64,000 nt of DNA from Paenibacillus sp. FSL R7-0204 (GCF_038002225.1 NZ_JBBOCA010000001.1:5270001-5334000); one strand, 5' to 3'; counted from the stretch's first letter, positions 24,388 through 33,335 are shown. Notes: generated from the sequence alone by a model not told the origin. Numbers and translations: made by a program.

Positions 24388-24620
24388 GACTGAGAATCCG
24401 CTATTTTGCCGAAATTGTTACTTATTCGCTTGTTCGCGGACTGAGATTCCGTTACCCGCCTTAGAAGTCACCCAAAGAGCCTGTATGAGCAGCAATAACG
24501 GATTGTCAGTCCGCCAAAGGTCCATTTGGCTTTGAAAATCCACATTAGCGGAATCTCAGTCCGCACACCCCACCCCTAACCGCAAAAACCCGCAGATCAG
24601 CTCTGCGGGTTTTTGGAATA
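24364..24620. repeat. ~256-bp direct repeat, copy B
   Basis: Offset from copy A by 357-358 bases. It holds the same nested inverted repeats (outer arms at 24385-24402 and 24547-24564) and ends in the functional terminator and stop codon region of the CD3324 gene, whereas copy A is mutated there. Confidence 0.85.
24583..24615. terminator. Bidirectional terminator at the CD3324 gene end
   Basis: CCCGCAGA-TCAGC-TCTGCGGG followed by TTTTT on the plus strand and by TTTTTG on the minus strand. The stop of the minus-strand CD3324 gene (24597-24599) lies within the hairpin. Confidence 0.8.
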
Positions 24621-24872
24621 TACAATTTTACGGATGCTGTCGATAGATAACCCGTATTGCTCACACAATTGGTCCAACTCTGCACCTTCATGGAAGCGGC
24701 TACGGATCTCAGCATTGCGGACTTTATAGTAATCGGCTGCCCCTGAGCTTTCGCCCCATTTTCTGCGTTTGCTCTTGCAGGTCGGGATATACAGGGCTTC
24801 CCCTTGAATATATTGCTGAATCTCCTTCAGCAGGTGGTCTGGCAACAGCTTTGCTGCATTTACACATTGCAT
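24597..24872 (-). CDS. CD3324-family HTH protein (Mor-like)
   Basis: A 91-residue protein. The N-terminal half reads AKLLPDHLLKEIQQYIQGEALYIP, and the second half RNAEIRSRFHEGAELDQLCEQYGLSIDSIRKIVY is a helix-turn-helix like that of Mor/CD3324-type proteins. These small proteins are presumed DNA binders of unknown target. AAGGAG lies 10 bases before ATG 24872. The gene sits behind a long structured leader (24873-25088) and its last codons overlap the terminator hairpin. A degenerate copy of its 3' end lies at 24240-24262. Confidence 0.8.
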   Translation of the reverse strand: MQCVNAAKLLPDHLLKEIQQYIQGEALYIPTCKSKRRKWGESSGAADYYKVRNAEIRSRFHEGAELDQLCEQYGLSIDSIRKIVYSKNPQS

Positions 24873-24910
24873 ATCTGGCTCGCTCCTTAAAATATATTAA
24901 TCTTTTAAGG

Positions 24911-25017
24911 GCAAAGCCTGTGTAAATAACTGTATTATTTAAAACATACTTCAGGCGAATAAATCCGCTCCATGCCAAGCTTTCGCCTTAGTTATTTCAC
25001 AGGCTTTGCATGGAGCG
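24911..25017 (-). promoter_or_regulatory. Alternative hairpins in the CD3324 leader
   Basis: On the minus strand, CGCTCCATGC (25017-25008) pairs with GCATGGAGCG (24975-24966) and, after one mismatch, AAGC with GCTT, giving hairpin A of 14 bp. GCAAAGCCTGTGAAATAAC (25009-24991) pairs with GTTATTTACACAGGCTTTGC (24930-24911) with a single bulge, giving hairpin B of 19 bp. The 5' arms overlap by 7 bases and arm 2 of A lies in the loop of B, so the two cannot form together. The leader ORF stop is inside arm 1 of B. Confidence 0.6.
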
Positions 25018-25048
25018 TGCCGTTCACATACTGACTCATCCGAAACAT
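24992..25048 (-). CDS. 18-residue leader peptide upstream of the CD3324 gene
   Basis: The ORF MFRMSQYVNGTLHAKPVK starts at ATG 25048 behind an exceptionally strong ribosome site, GGGGAGGTGATGACCC. It ends inside the shared arm of the alternative hairpins 120 bases before the CD3324 start codon. It has no hydrophobic segment, so it is neither a signal peptide nor a type I toxin. The location suggests a regulatory upstream ORF whose translation decides which hairpin forms. Confidence 0.55.
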   Translation of the reverse strand: MFRMSQYVNGTLHAKPVK

Positions 25049-25094
25049 GGGTCATCACCTCCCCGGGATTCAATAATTGGTGCAGATTAACTAT

Positions 25095-25123
25095 ATTCTA
25101 AAGTAATTTCCATATCGGTTCAA
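25095..25123 (-). promoter_or_regulatory. SigA-type promoter of the leader peptide/CD3324 transcript
   Basis: TTGAAC (25118-25123) and TAGAAT (25095-25100) on the minus strand are 17 bases apart. The transcript would start near 25088, 40 bases before the leader ATG and ~215 before the CD3324 gene. Confidence 0.65.
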
Positions 25124-25254
25124 CAACGGATGTGCGCGGTGCCGGGAGCATAGCGTTTAGCTATAATCAAATATTACCGGAAGAACATTAGTTTTTTGCG
25201 GGCGCCGATTATATAATAGGATCTATATGGTAAAGAAAGGATGCGATACAGCAA

Positions 25255-26946
25255 ATGAAATTCACAGAATATGTATACGAACGCCCGAATGTGGAGCAAT
25301 TCAAGCAGGAGTTCACCACTCTGCTGAAGGACCTGGAGACAGGCAACCTGGAGGAGCAAAAGGCTGCCGTAGCAGCAATCAATAAGCTGCGCAGCCGCTT
25401 CGATACGATGGAGACCCTCGTGAGTGTCCGCCACTCCATCAATACGGAGGATGCATTCTACAAGGCAGAGCAGGATTACATGGACGAGACCGGACCGGTG
25501 ATCCAGGAGTACATCACGGATTACAACAGAGCCCTCGTCAACTCCAAGCACAGAGCCGAGTTCGAGCAGGAATGGGGAACACAGCTCCTAAGCCTGGCCG
25601 AGATTTCACTGCGTACCTTCAGCCCTGAAGTAATTGAAGATTTGCAACTGGAGAATAAGCTGTCCTCCGAATACTCCCAATTGATTGCGTCCGCCAAAAT
25701 CATGTTCCAGGGCGAAGAACGCACGCTGGCACAGCTGATTCCATTCGATTCTTCCACGGACCGTGAAGTCCGCAAAGGCGTATTCGAAGCCCGTAATGCC
25801 TTCATGGCAGAGCATGAACCCGAATTCGACCGGATCTATGACGAACTGGTGAAGGTCCGGGCGGGAATCGCTGCCAAGCTGGGATACAAGAGCTTCGTGG
25901 AGCTCGGGTATGACCGGATGGGACGTACCGATTACAATGCGGACATGGTTGCGAACTTCCGCAAGCAGGTGCATGAGCATATCGTGCCGGTTGCCGGGAA
26001 GCTGAAGCAGCGCCAGCGCGAACGCCTACAGCTGGACGGACTGAAATTTTACGATGAGGGTATTAAGTTCAATTCCGGCAACGCTACCCCTAAGGGAGAC
26101 CCGGACTGGATCGTGGCGAATGGTGCGAAGATGTACCAGGAGATGTCCCCGGAGACCGGTGAATTCTTCACCTTCATGCAGGAGAACGGGCTGATGGATC
26201 TGGTCAGCAAAAAAGGCAAGGAATTCGGCGGCTACTGCACCTACTTCAGCGACTACCGTGCTCCGTTTATTTTCTCCAATTTCAATGGAACCGCCGGGGA
26301 TATCGATGTGCTGACCCACGAGGTCGGGCACGCGTTCCAAGCGTATTCCAGCCGGAATATGGAGGTTCCTGAATATACGTTCCCGACCTCCGAAGCCGCT
26401 GAGATTCATTCGATGAGTATGGAGTTCTTCGCCTGGCCATGGATGGACCTGTTCTTCAAGGAGGAGGCGGACAAGTACCGCTTCAACCACCTGGCGGACA
26501 GTCTGGAGTTCATTCCTTACGGTGTATCTGTCGATGAATTCCAGCATTTTGTGTACGAGCATCCGGAAGCTACGCCGCAGGAACGCAAGCAGGCTTGGCG
26601 GGACATTGAACGGAAATACCTGCCGCACCGTGATTATGACGGTAATGCATATCTGGAGCAGGGCGGGTTCTGGCACAAGCAGGCCCATATCTTCCGTCTT
26701 CCGTTCTACTATATTGACTATACCCTGGCCCAGCTCTGCGCCTTCCAGTTCTGGAAACGCTCGAACGAGGACTTCACCTCGGCCTGGCCGGATTATCTGA
26801 AGCTCTGCCAGGCGGGAGGCAGCCGCTCCTTCACGGAGCTGGTGAAGCTTGCCGGATTAACCTCCCCGTTCGAGGATGGCTGCATCGGCTCCGTCATCGG
26901 AGAGATTGAGGGATGGCTGAACAGCATAGACGATAAGGCACTGTAG
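25255..26946 (+). CDS. M3-family oligoendopeptidase (PepF-like)
   Basis: A 563-residue zinc metallopeptidase of family M3. The zinc motif HEVGH is at residues 355-359 in LTHEVGHAFQAYSS, followed by the third ligand Glu region TSEAAEIHSMSMEF ~25 residues on. The family degrades short oligopeptides in the cytoplasm. AAGGATGCG precedes ATG 25255 and a possible -10 TATAAT lies near 25210. It stands alone and ends at a bidirectional terminator. Confidence 0.92.
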   Translation: MKFTEYVYERPNVEQFKQEFTTLLKDLETGNLEEQKAAVAAINKLRSRFDTMETLVSVRHSINTEDAFYKAEQDYMDETGPVIQEYITDYNRALVNSKHRAEFEQEWGTQLLSLAEISLRTFSPEVIEDLQLENKLSSEYSQLIASAKIMFQGEERTLAQLIPFDSSTDREVRKGVFEARNAFMAEHEPEFDRIYDELVKVRAGIAAKLGYKSFVELGYDRMGRTDYNADMVANFRKQVHEHIVPVAGKLKQRQRERLQLDGLKFYDEGIKFNSGNATPKGDPDWIVANGAKMYQEMSPETGEFFTFMQENGLMDLVSKKGKEFGGYCTYFSDYRAPFIFSNFNGTAGDIDVLTHEVGHAFQAYSSRNMEVPEYTFPTSEAAEIHSMSMEFFAWPWMDLFFKEEADKYRFNHLADSLEFIPYGVSVDEFQHFVYEHPEATPQERKQAWRDIERKYLPHRDYDGNAYLEQGGFWHKQAHIFRLPFYYIDYTLAQLCAFQFWKRSNEDFTSAWPDYLKLCQAGGSRSFTELVKLAGLTSPFEDGCIGSVIGEIEGWLNSIDDKAL

Positions 26947-27011
26947 GGACTGGGATTCATACACCAGATACAATTAAGTTTCCATGCACCATCAAGCACA
27001 GCGTCAACTAT

Positions 27012-27064
27012 AAAGGGGTTGTCCCAAGTAGCCACTTCATGGCTTCGGGACAGCCCCTTATTTT
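27012..27064. terminator. Bidirectional terminator
   Basis: AAGGGGTTGTCCC and GGGACAGCCCCTT pair with one mismatch around a 21-base loop, followed by ATTTTG. It lies between the convergent M3 peptidase and DUF1801 genes. Confidence 0.8.
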
Positions 27065-27091
27065 GAGTTGGATTGGCATGAGCACGCTCTC

Positions 27092-27478
27092 TTATTTCTT
27101 CTTCCGCTTTTCAGCAGCCTGCTGCTGGTTCTCTGCCACTCTGAATTTGACGATTCTGGCAATGAGATCATAGGGGAGCGGCTCCTTGATGGGGAACTGT
27201 ACCGACCCTTTGGCCCCTTTATACTGCGCCAGTTCCTCCTTGAAGGCTTCGATTCCACTGGGTGCCGGGTAGAATCCGATGTGATTCTTGAAGGCGGCGA
27301 TATGCACCAGATTCTTATGCAGGAACCAGGTCGGCATCTGGTAGCTGATCTTCTCCACGGCCTCTGGTGCAGCTTCCGAAATGACCTTACGCAAGCTCTG
27401 CAGAAGCTCCTGGACCTCCGGTGCAAAGTCCGCAATATATTGGTCAACCGTTTCATAGGTAACTTTGTTCTTTTCCAC
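27092..27478 (-). CDS. DUF1801 (YdhG-type) protein
   Basis: A 128-residue protein with the YdhG/DUF1801 pattern: VDQYIADFAPEVQELLQSLR, EKISYQMPTWFLHKNLVHIAAF and HIGFYPAPSGIEAF. It ends in a Lys/Arg-rich tail. The family has been linked to iron-chaperone-like folds (frataxin-like) but its role is unsettled. GTG 27478 follows AAAGGAGATG with 9-base spacing, a better start than TTG 27508 at the upstream gene's stop. It is the last gene of a three-gene minus-strand operon. Confidence 0.8.
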   Translation of the reverse strand: MEKNKVTYETVDQYIADFAPEVQELLQSLRKVISEAAPEAVEKISYQMPTWFLHKNLVHIAAFKNHIGFYPAPSGIEAFKEELAQYKGAKGSVQFPIKEPLPYDLIARIVKFRVAENQQQAAEKRKKK

Positions 27479-27504
27479 TCCGGCTTCATCTCCTTTAGGT
27501 TGGT

Positions 27505-28527
27505 TCAAAGATCTTCAAACCATTGCAGGCATACCGGAATGAATCCGGCATAATCATTCAATGCTTGCAGGGTAGGCAGCACCTGACTCGTTCCAAGCTC
27601 CCGCTCGGTCGCATCCGGTCCTTCCAGGCCCAGAGACCGCCGGAGGCTATACTCCAGCCAGCCTATTTTGCCGTGGAAGCCGCTGCTTAGCACCTCTGGC
27701 CAGGGATCAGTAATTTCTCCCCCTTGATTACGGTAAGCATGGATTACTGCACAGAAATCTGCCTTGCGGATGTGACCACTCTCAAAGTCTGACCAATAGA
27801 GCGCCACTTCCATCAGCTCCTGCGCCGGGTTAACCCAGCCTGCGGCCTCCCAGTCAATGATCACGGGCTGGCCTTCAGAGTTCCACATTACATTCTTCGG
27901 GTCCAGATCCCGGTGGCTGATGACTATGTTCCCGCTAAGGACCGCCATAGCGGCATTGACCTGCTTTTCATAGCAGCTTAGCTTATCCAGATTAGCCTTA
28001 AGGGGTGAAGCCCATGGTAGGCCCATAGCTTCGCCCTGCAAGGCATACCCTTGCCAATCTGTCCGTAATTCCTCCGCTGTGCTGTCCCTTTGAAGCTCGT
28101 TGTGAAGAGGAGCGAAGTCCGCTGCATGGATGTCAGCCAGAGCTTGTCCGATCAGAATGCATTGCTCCAGCCCCGCTTCAGCCGCAGAGATGGAACGGCC
28201 TTCTATCCAAGGGAACAGCAAATAATATTGCCCATCCGCTTCATGTATACAGCTTCCCTCATTCAGCAGTGCAGGAAGTGCGTTCACTCCCTGGCTGCGG
28301 GCCAGTACAGCTACCTTCTCGGCTGCAATCATATTATTCATCACAGCTTCCTTCCGCATCAGCTGCGGGTTAAGCGCCTTCACTGCATACTCTGCCTGAT
28401 TCGTGGTCACACGATACATCCGGTGGAGGAAACCGCCGGAGATTTGCTCCGGCACACCACTCAGTAAGCCCAACTTATATGTAGCACACAGCTTTTCAAA
28501 ATTCAATGTGTAATTCGTAAGCGTCAT
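27505..28527 (-). CDS. Aminoglycoside-phosphotransferase-family kinase
   Basis: A 340-residue APH-type kinase. The Brenner motif is HRDLDPKNVMW and the metal-binding Asp is in PVIIDWEAAGW. The N-terminal ATP-site lysine is in YAVKALN. Family members phosphorylate antibiotics or small metabolites (choline, homoserine, sugars); nothing here fixes the substrate. ATG 28527 overlaps the esterase stop (ATGA), with GGAGG upstream. Its position behind an exported esterase does not indicate resistance on its own. Confidence 0.82.
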   Translation of the reverse strand: MTLTNYTLNFEKLCATYKLGLLSGVPEQISGGFLHRMYRVTTNQAEYAVKALNPQLMRKEAVMNNMIAAEKVAVLARSQGVNALPALLNEGSCIHEADGQYYLLFPWIEGRSISAAEAGLEQCILIGQALADIHAADFAPLHNELQRDSTAEELRTDWQGYALQGEAMGLPWASPLKANLDKLSCYEKQVNAAMAVLSGNIVISHRDLDPKNVMWNSEGQPVIIDWEAAGWVNPAQELMEVALYWSDFESGHIRKADFCAVIHAYRNQGGEITDPWPEVLSSGFHGKIGWLEYSLRRSLGLEGPDATERELGTSQVLPTLQALNDYAGFIPVCLQWFEDL

Positions 28528-29456
28528 GATCCATCTGTCCTCCCGGCATAGAACTTTAAATATTCGTCCATGTGCCTCTTCCAATAGTCCCCGTCATGCT
28601 GGCCTGCTCTGAGGTGATATTCTACCGGCACGCCCTTCTCCTTAAGCAGGGTATACAGCTGCTCCGTGCCTTCATAGAACCGGTAGCTATCCTCCGCCCC
28701 GCAGTCCAGGTAGATACTCAACTTCGATAAGTCCCTGTTCTGCGCCAAAAGAAGCGGGTCACGCTCCTGCCGCAGCGCTTCCGTCGGATAGAGAAACTGG
28801 ACCAGGCCGTTCTCGCCTCCGGCAAGAGACCAGTCATCCAGGAACAGCGCCGGGCTATGCCCGCCAACCCTGCTATAGACATCGCTATGCAAAAACGCCG
28901 AATGCAGGCTGATAAAACCTCCCATCGATATACCGCCAATATAGCGGGAACCGCGCTCAGCCAGAGTTTTGAAATGTGAATCTGTATACTCCACAACATC
29001 CTTGACCAGATAATCCTCATACCGTTCACCGCCCAGCGCTGCGGGATCACCTGGATTAACTACAGCATTCAGCCCATAGCTGTTGTCCATCTGGGGAGCG
29101 ACGATAATGAGCGGCTCGATTTGACCGGTCTCAATCAGTCGTTCTGCATTCTGCTGAAGGTTCAGTCCGTCAAAAATATCCGTCTCCCGGCTGCCGTAGC
29201 CATGGATGAAATAGAGAACCGGATAACGCTGAGAGGCATTGTACCCTGTAGGAAGATAGACACTGAGCCGCATCTCCCGGTCCAGGGCCTCACTGTGAAA
29301 AACCAGATTCTGTACGCCCGGGCTTTCCAGCGGTGCCGTCTCAACCTTGTCTGCTGCCCCTTGAGGGTCTTCGCCTGAGTTCCGCGAACAACCTCCCAGC
29401 ACTATACACAGTATGATCAGAAGCAGATACAGCCTGGAGCTTCGAGAACCTTTCAT
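28524..29456 (-). CDS. Exported esterase lipoprotein (alpha/beta hydrolase, esterase D type)
   Basis: A 310-residue lipoprotein. The signal ends in a lipobox LGGC at residues ~20-23, so it should be anchored outside the membrane. The mature part is an alpha/beta hydrolase of the putative esterase/FrsA-like 'esterase D' type: LYFIHGYGSRE (oxyanion strand), GGISMGGF (nucleophile elbow Ser) and a C-terminal His in GQHDGDYWKRH. Family members cleave feruloyl, acetyl or siderophore esters. First gene of a minus-strand operon with the kinase and DUF1801 genes. Confidence 0.85.
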   Translation of the reverse strand: MKGSRSSRLYLLLIILCIVLGGCSRNSGEDPQGAADKVETAPLESPGVQNLVFHSEALDREMRLSVYLPTGYNASQRYPVLYFIHGYGSRETDIFDGLNLQQNAERLIETGQIEPLIIVAPQMDNSYGLNAVVNPGDPAALGGERYEDYLVKDVVEYTDSHFKTLAERGSRYIGGISMGGFISLHSAFLHSDVYSRVGGHSPALFLDDWSLAGGENGLVQFLYPTEALRQERDPLLLAQNRDLSKLSIYLDCGAEDSYRFYEGTEQLYTLLKEKGVPVEYHLRAGQHDGDYWKRHMDEYLKFYAGRTDGS

Positions 29457-29715
29457 ATCGACCGCCTCCCGTTCTCCGCCACAATCGTAGCGCTTACAAT
29501 TAACAGTACCACAAATCTGGGTATTTATAGTAGTACAATTATACCGCTTGGCTGCGGCCTGTTTGTCACTGGTTGGCCTAACTGATATGTGTTTTAATAA
29601 AAATCAATCGTTTTTCCGGTTAGCTCCGTCTTACTTATGAAAACATATTTAAAGGACGACTTCTTCCATAGACCAACACAATAAGGAAGAGGGGATGGTG
29701 AATGGGGGGAAGACA

Positions 29716-30210
29716 ATGAAAAAAGCCAATACAGCAGATCTGGCGCTGATGGATGAAGAGGTGTTCTTCGAGCGGCTTGCAAGTGAACACCGTAAACTGT
29801 ATGCGCTCGCGTACAGCTATCTGCGCTCAGAAGCAGATGCCCTGGAAGCGGTGCAGGAAGCCTCGTGCCGGGCCTGGATGAAGCGTAAACAGCTTAAGAA
29901 CGAGCAGGCCTTCACACCGTGGCTACTCCGGATTACCATCAACTGCTGCATGGATGAGTTAAGGCGTAAAAAACGCGTCGTGCTGGCGGAGAAGCTGGAT
30001 GAGAAGGAGACCCAGGAGATGAGGAGCAGCGACCGTCTCGATCTGGAGCGGGCGATGAGCCGGATCAAGCCGAAATACCGGCATGCCGTGATGCTCAAGT
30101 ATTACCAGGATATGACGACCACTGAAATTGCCAAGGTACTGAATAAGCCCGAAGGCACGATCAAAACCTGGCTGCGTGAAGGACTTAGGCTGTTACGGAA
30201 CTATTTGTGA
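29716..30210 (+). CDS. ECF-type RNA polymerase sigma factor (pair 1)
   Basis: A 164-residue sigma-70 family factor with only regions 2 and 4. Region 2 covers SYLRSEADALEAVQEASCRAWM to PWLLRITINCCMDELRRK; region 4 is the helix-turn-helix MTTTEIAKVLNKPEGTIKTWLR. ATG 29716 follows a G-rich Shine-Dalgarno (GGGGGGAAG). Its stop overlaps an alternative GTG of the downstream DUF4179 gene. ECF factors redirect RNA polymerase to envelope or stress genes and usually activate their own operon. Confidence 0.88.
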   Translation: MKKANTADLALMDEEVFFERLASEHRKLYALAYSYLRSEADALEAVQEASCRAWMKRKQLKNEQAFTPWLLRITINCCMDELRRKKRVVLAEKLDEKETQEMRSSDRLDLERAMSRIKPKYRHAVMLKYYQDMTTTEIAKVLNKPEGTIKTWLREGLRLLRNYL

Positions 30211-30230
30211 GCAAATCGGAGGTGACAGAA

Positions 30231-31751
30231 ATGTTGGAAAAAGAAGAGCGTGTCCTGAAACAGGATGCCCATGAGGTCCATCTTCATGCAGAGGAGATTC
30301 AGGAATTGAAAATTTATAATGCTATGCGCAGTGGAATGACGCAAGGGAAAAAACGCAGCAAACGGCGTTTCTATTCCTATGGGGCCGGCGCCGTATTAGC
30401 CGCGGCCGCAGCCATTTTTGTGCTTGTCTCATCTATCGGCTTGCCATCTGGAGGTATAGACGATTCCGGCCTCAGCGGTTCAGTGCAGGCGGCCAGCACC
30501 AAAAGCTGGAATAATTTTGCGGACTATCGCAAGCATCGCTTAAATAACGCGCTGGTTGGCGACATCCTGGAACGAAATCTGGTCATACCGGTCCGTCAAA
30601 GCGCAACAAACAATGGGTACCGTATGGATGTGGATGGCGCCGTCACGGATGGCCGTAAAGTGTATATCCTGTTCAGCGTGCACAACGATACGGATCAAGA
30701 AGTTAATCCTGGGCATACGAAATTTCAATTCGGTGATTTCGAGGTTCCAGATCCACATCGGGGCGCAGTCCTGGAAATGGCGTACGATAGCGACTCCCGG
30801 ATTCAGCCAGGCGGGAGCAAAGATTTTATTTATTCCACTAATTATCCGGCTTCCATCACTGATTCCAAGGAGGTGAAGTTCACTTTAATTCTCACCGGAA
30901 CGTCCAACCAAGCACTCGCTTCCAGCAGCAACAAGTATCGGACCAGCCTTGAGGTATCGTTCGGGCTTGATCCGTACAGATTCAAAGACCAGGAGCACAC
31001 ATTGCCTGTGAATCGCACGCTTACCGTGGATGGGCAAAAGATCAAAGTGCGCCAAGTACAGTATACTCCGTTCAATACTTATGTCGATCTGGAGTATGAC
31101 AAGGCGAACACCAAACAGATTTTCAGCCTGCTGAATCCTGTTCTGACCGCAACAACCGGGAGTCAAACCGAGAAATTAGTTTATCCGGGCAGAATCATGG
31201 CCGATAATTCCGAGGTGTACAAAGACACCTCGCAGGCCACGCTGGTGTTCAGGCATACCGAGCTTAACCAGCCGGACTCCACCACGCTAAAGATTGCCGG
31301 TATCTCGGCGCTGGAGCCGGACCGTATGAAATTTGTGGTCGATCTGAACAAGCAGCAGGTGATTGAAGCACCGGCAAACGACTGGGAAATGGTCACATCC
31401 AAGGAAAAACATCATGCAACAGCGGCAGAGATTCTGCTCCGGCGTAAGGTGACCCATCTGTCTTATTTCACCGATTCGCAAGGGGCGGTACAGGCGGAGA
31501 ACATCGGCGCACAACTGGCTGACAAATTCACCGATGCGAACGGCCAAGTGCATAATAGAACGAATCGGGAAACGCCACTAATCGACTTCGGCGGCACCAT
31601 GATCTCTAGAGATGGTACGGGAACCAGTGAGATTAGTTTATCTTTTGACAGTCAAGCTGCAGATTATCCGCAGCCGCTTACCCTATCGGTAGAGCGTATC
31701 TGGAATCCAATTGTGGAGACACACAGCATTGAGCTGTTCGCGAAGAAATAG
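30231..31751 (+). CDS. DUF4179-type membrane-anchored anti-sigma-like protein (pair 1)
   Basis: A 506-residue protein: a ~60-residue cytoplasmic N terminus, one membrane helix (YGAGAVLAAAAAIFVLVSSI), then ~430 residues of extracellular beta-rich sequence. This is the plan of DUF4179 proteins co-encoded with ECF sigma factors, whose cytoplasmic part holds the sigma factor and whose outer part senses the envelope. The start is ATG 30231 with GGAGGTGA upstream, 21 bases after the sigma stop. Regulated proteolysis or conformational release is inferred from the family. Confidence 0.8.
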   Translation: MLEKEERVLKQDAHEVHLHAEEIQELKIYNAMRSGMTQGKKRSKRRFYSYGAGAVLAAAAAIFVLVSSIGLPSGGIDDSGLSGSVQAASTKSWNNFADYRKHRLNNALVGDILERNLVIPVRQSATNNGYRMDVDGAVTDGRKVYILFSVHNDTDQEVNPGHTKFQFGDFEVPDPHRGAVLEMAYDSDSRIQPGGSKDFIYSTNYPASITDSKEVKFTLILTGTSNQALASSSNKYRTSLEVSFGLDPYRFKDQEHTLPVNRTLTVDGQKIKVRQVQYTPFNTYVDLEYDKANTKQIFSLLNPVLTATTGSQTEKLVYPGRIMADNSEVYKDTSQATLVFRHTELNQPDSTTLKIAGISALEPDRMKFVVDLNKQQVIEAPANDWEMVTSKEKHHATAAEILLRRKVTHLSYFTDSQGAVQAENIGAQLADKFTDANGQVHNRTNRETPLIDFGGTMISRDGTGTSEISLSFDSQAADYPQPLTLSVERIWNPIVETHSIELFAKK

Positions 31752-31770
31752 AAGCTTGCCGCAAACAGCA

Positions 31771-31815
31771 AGAAGCCCCGCCCAGCCGACAGGCTTGCGG
31801 GGCTTCTCCCTTTCT
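31771..31815. terminator. Bidirectional terminator
   Basis: AGAAGCCCCGC pairs perfectly with GCGGGGCTTCT; on the plus strand CCCTTTCTT follows. It separates the convergent DUF4179 and GH16 genes. Confidence 0.85.
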
Positions 31816-31851
31816 TAAGCCCTTTTGCAGCAGTATAAGCGTTCCACTGCC

Positions 31852-33093
31852 CTAATTAATCTTGGTCAGCTGCCACTTCTGCGCATCGGTTCCGTTATCT
31901 GTCCATTGCTGCACGACCGCTCCGTCTGCTGTTGAGGAGTTCGAGACATCCATAGCCAGCCCGCTGGCTTTGGAGATCAGCTTATAATATCCGCCGCCCA
32001 CATCGATGATGCTCCACCGCTGGGCATTGCTTCCATTGTCATTCGCTTGCTGAAGCTGGACTCCGCTTGCCGTGGAGGCATTCGGCACATCCAGCAGCTT
32101 TCCGCTATGCATCGCTGTAAGCTTGTAGAAGCCGTCTCCCGTGCTCTCCACTCTGAATTGCTGATTGGCCGCGGTATAATTGGTCCACTGATGCACTTTG
32201 GCCCCGTCTGCCGTAGAGACATCCGCCACATCCAGTACTTTGCCGCTCGCCTTGTTCATCAAGGTGTAGACTCCCCCACTGACAATGCCGCTCGAAGGCG
32301 CACCTGCCTGATATAACCTCACATAATCCACAAGCATCTGTGCCGGGAAGGGGGTGGACCCGTTCGGAGCGCCCGGCCAGTTGCCGCCTACCGCGAGGTT
32401 CAGCAGCAGGAAGAACGGCTTCTGGAACTCCTCTGTATTGCCGGTTCCGTTCTCAATATAGAATTCATTGAACTGGTTGCCGTCCACGAACCATCTGATG
32501 TACTTCGAATCCCATTCCACACTGTATACATGGTATTGGGAGAAGTCCAGATTACCGGATACCCTTCCGAATTCGGCATGGCCGCCTGCATCCCAGTGCA
32601 CCGTGCCGTTAACGGCTGCGTTATTGTTCACCCGCTCCATAATATCGATCTCTCCGCAGGCCGGCCAGCCGGGCGGGGTGTTGATATTGGAGCCGAGCAT
32701 CCAGAACGCAGGCCATAATCCTTGGCCTGAGGGCAACTTGATTCTGGCTTCGATTTTGCCATAGGTGAAATTCTTGAGTCCCTGTGTCTTAATCCGTGCC
32801 GAGGTATAATTCATGCCTTCATAGGATTCTTTCTGCGCCGTGATGACCAAGTTCCCGCCGGTTACCTTCAGGTTCTGTGAACGGTTCGTATAGTATTGCA
32901 GTTCATTGTTGCCCCAGCCGCCGCTGCCTGTGCCCGTCTCAGCCGTCCAGTTGGCGGTGTTCAGCGAGGAGCCGTCGAACTCATCGCTCCAGGCCAGATT
33001 CCAGGTTGCTGCGCTTGCACTCCCCGCAGGGACCAGTGCGATGAATAACGTGAACAGCATGAACAGACTTAAGAATTTACCTCTTTTAAGCAT
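31852..33093 (-). CDS. Secreted GH16 beta-1,3-glucanase (laminarinase) with ricin-B lectin domain
   Basis: A 413-residue secreted enzyme. It has a Sec signal ending in AGSASA, a GH16 jelly-roll catalytic domain (to about 265) with the catalytic EIDIME motif (two Glu around an Asp), and a C-terminal ricin-B/CBM13 domain (about 275-413) with three repeats of LDVxxxSTADGAxVxQW type. The substrate suggested by the family is laminarin-like beta-1,3-glucan, for example of fungal walls, with the lectin domain targeting the polymer. GAGGAGG precedes ATG 33093. Single-gene unit. Confidence 0.92.
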   Translation of the reverse strand: MLKRGKFLSLFMLFTLFIALVPAGSASAATWNLAWSDEFDGSSLNTANWTAETGTGSGGWGNNELQYYTNRSQNLKVTGGNLVITAQKESYEGMNYTSARIKTQGLKNFTYGKIEARIKLPSGQGLWPAFWMLGSNINTPPGWPACGEIDIMERVNNNAAVNGTVHWDAGGHAEFGRVSGNLDFSQYHVYSVEWDSKYIRWFVDGNQFNEFYIENGTGNTEEFQKPFFLLLNLAVGGNWPGAPNGSTPFPAQMLVDYVRLYQAGAPSSGIVSGGVYTLMNKASGKVLDVADVSTADGAKVHQWTNYTAANQQFRVESTGDGFYKLTAMHSGKLLDVPNASTASGVQLQQANDNGSNAQRWSIIDVGGGYYKLISKASGLAMDVSNSSTADGAVVQQWTDNGTDAQKWQLTKIN

Positions 33094-33335
33094 TATTGCC
33101 CTCCTCTATTGATTTCAAAATGGCCAGCCTTATTTCAATGCACGCGTACGTTCGTGCAGTTGAAACCTTACCCAACCGGTTTCGAACATGGATATTGGCA
33201 GCGCCTTCTTCTGCTACATCCCATATATATCGTTTTTGCTTCCCGGAAGAACCAGAAATTTGACAATTCAGCGAACCTGGAGGAAAGGGAGGGGGCGTCC
33301 TTTCGTAAGACACTGCCTCATCAAGACCAAACACA
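33094..33335. other. Upstream region of the GH16 gene
   Basis: This stretch should carry the GH16 promoter. The palindrome-like GCACGCGTACGTTCGTGC near 33140 and AACCGGTT near 33173 are the only symmetrical sites seen. No gene could be supported. Confidence 0.35.

Noticed and set aside
24992..25048. Type I toxin peptide
   Set aside because: The 18-residue product is polar and lacks a membrane helix.
28090..28467. Plus-strand ORF inside the APH-like kinase gene
   Set aside because: Antisense shadow without ribosome site or family features.
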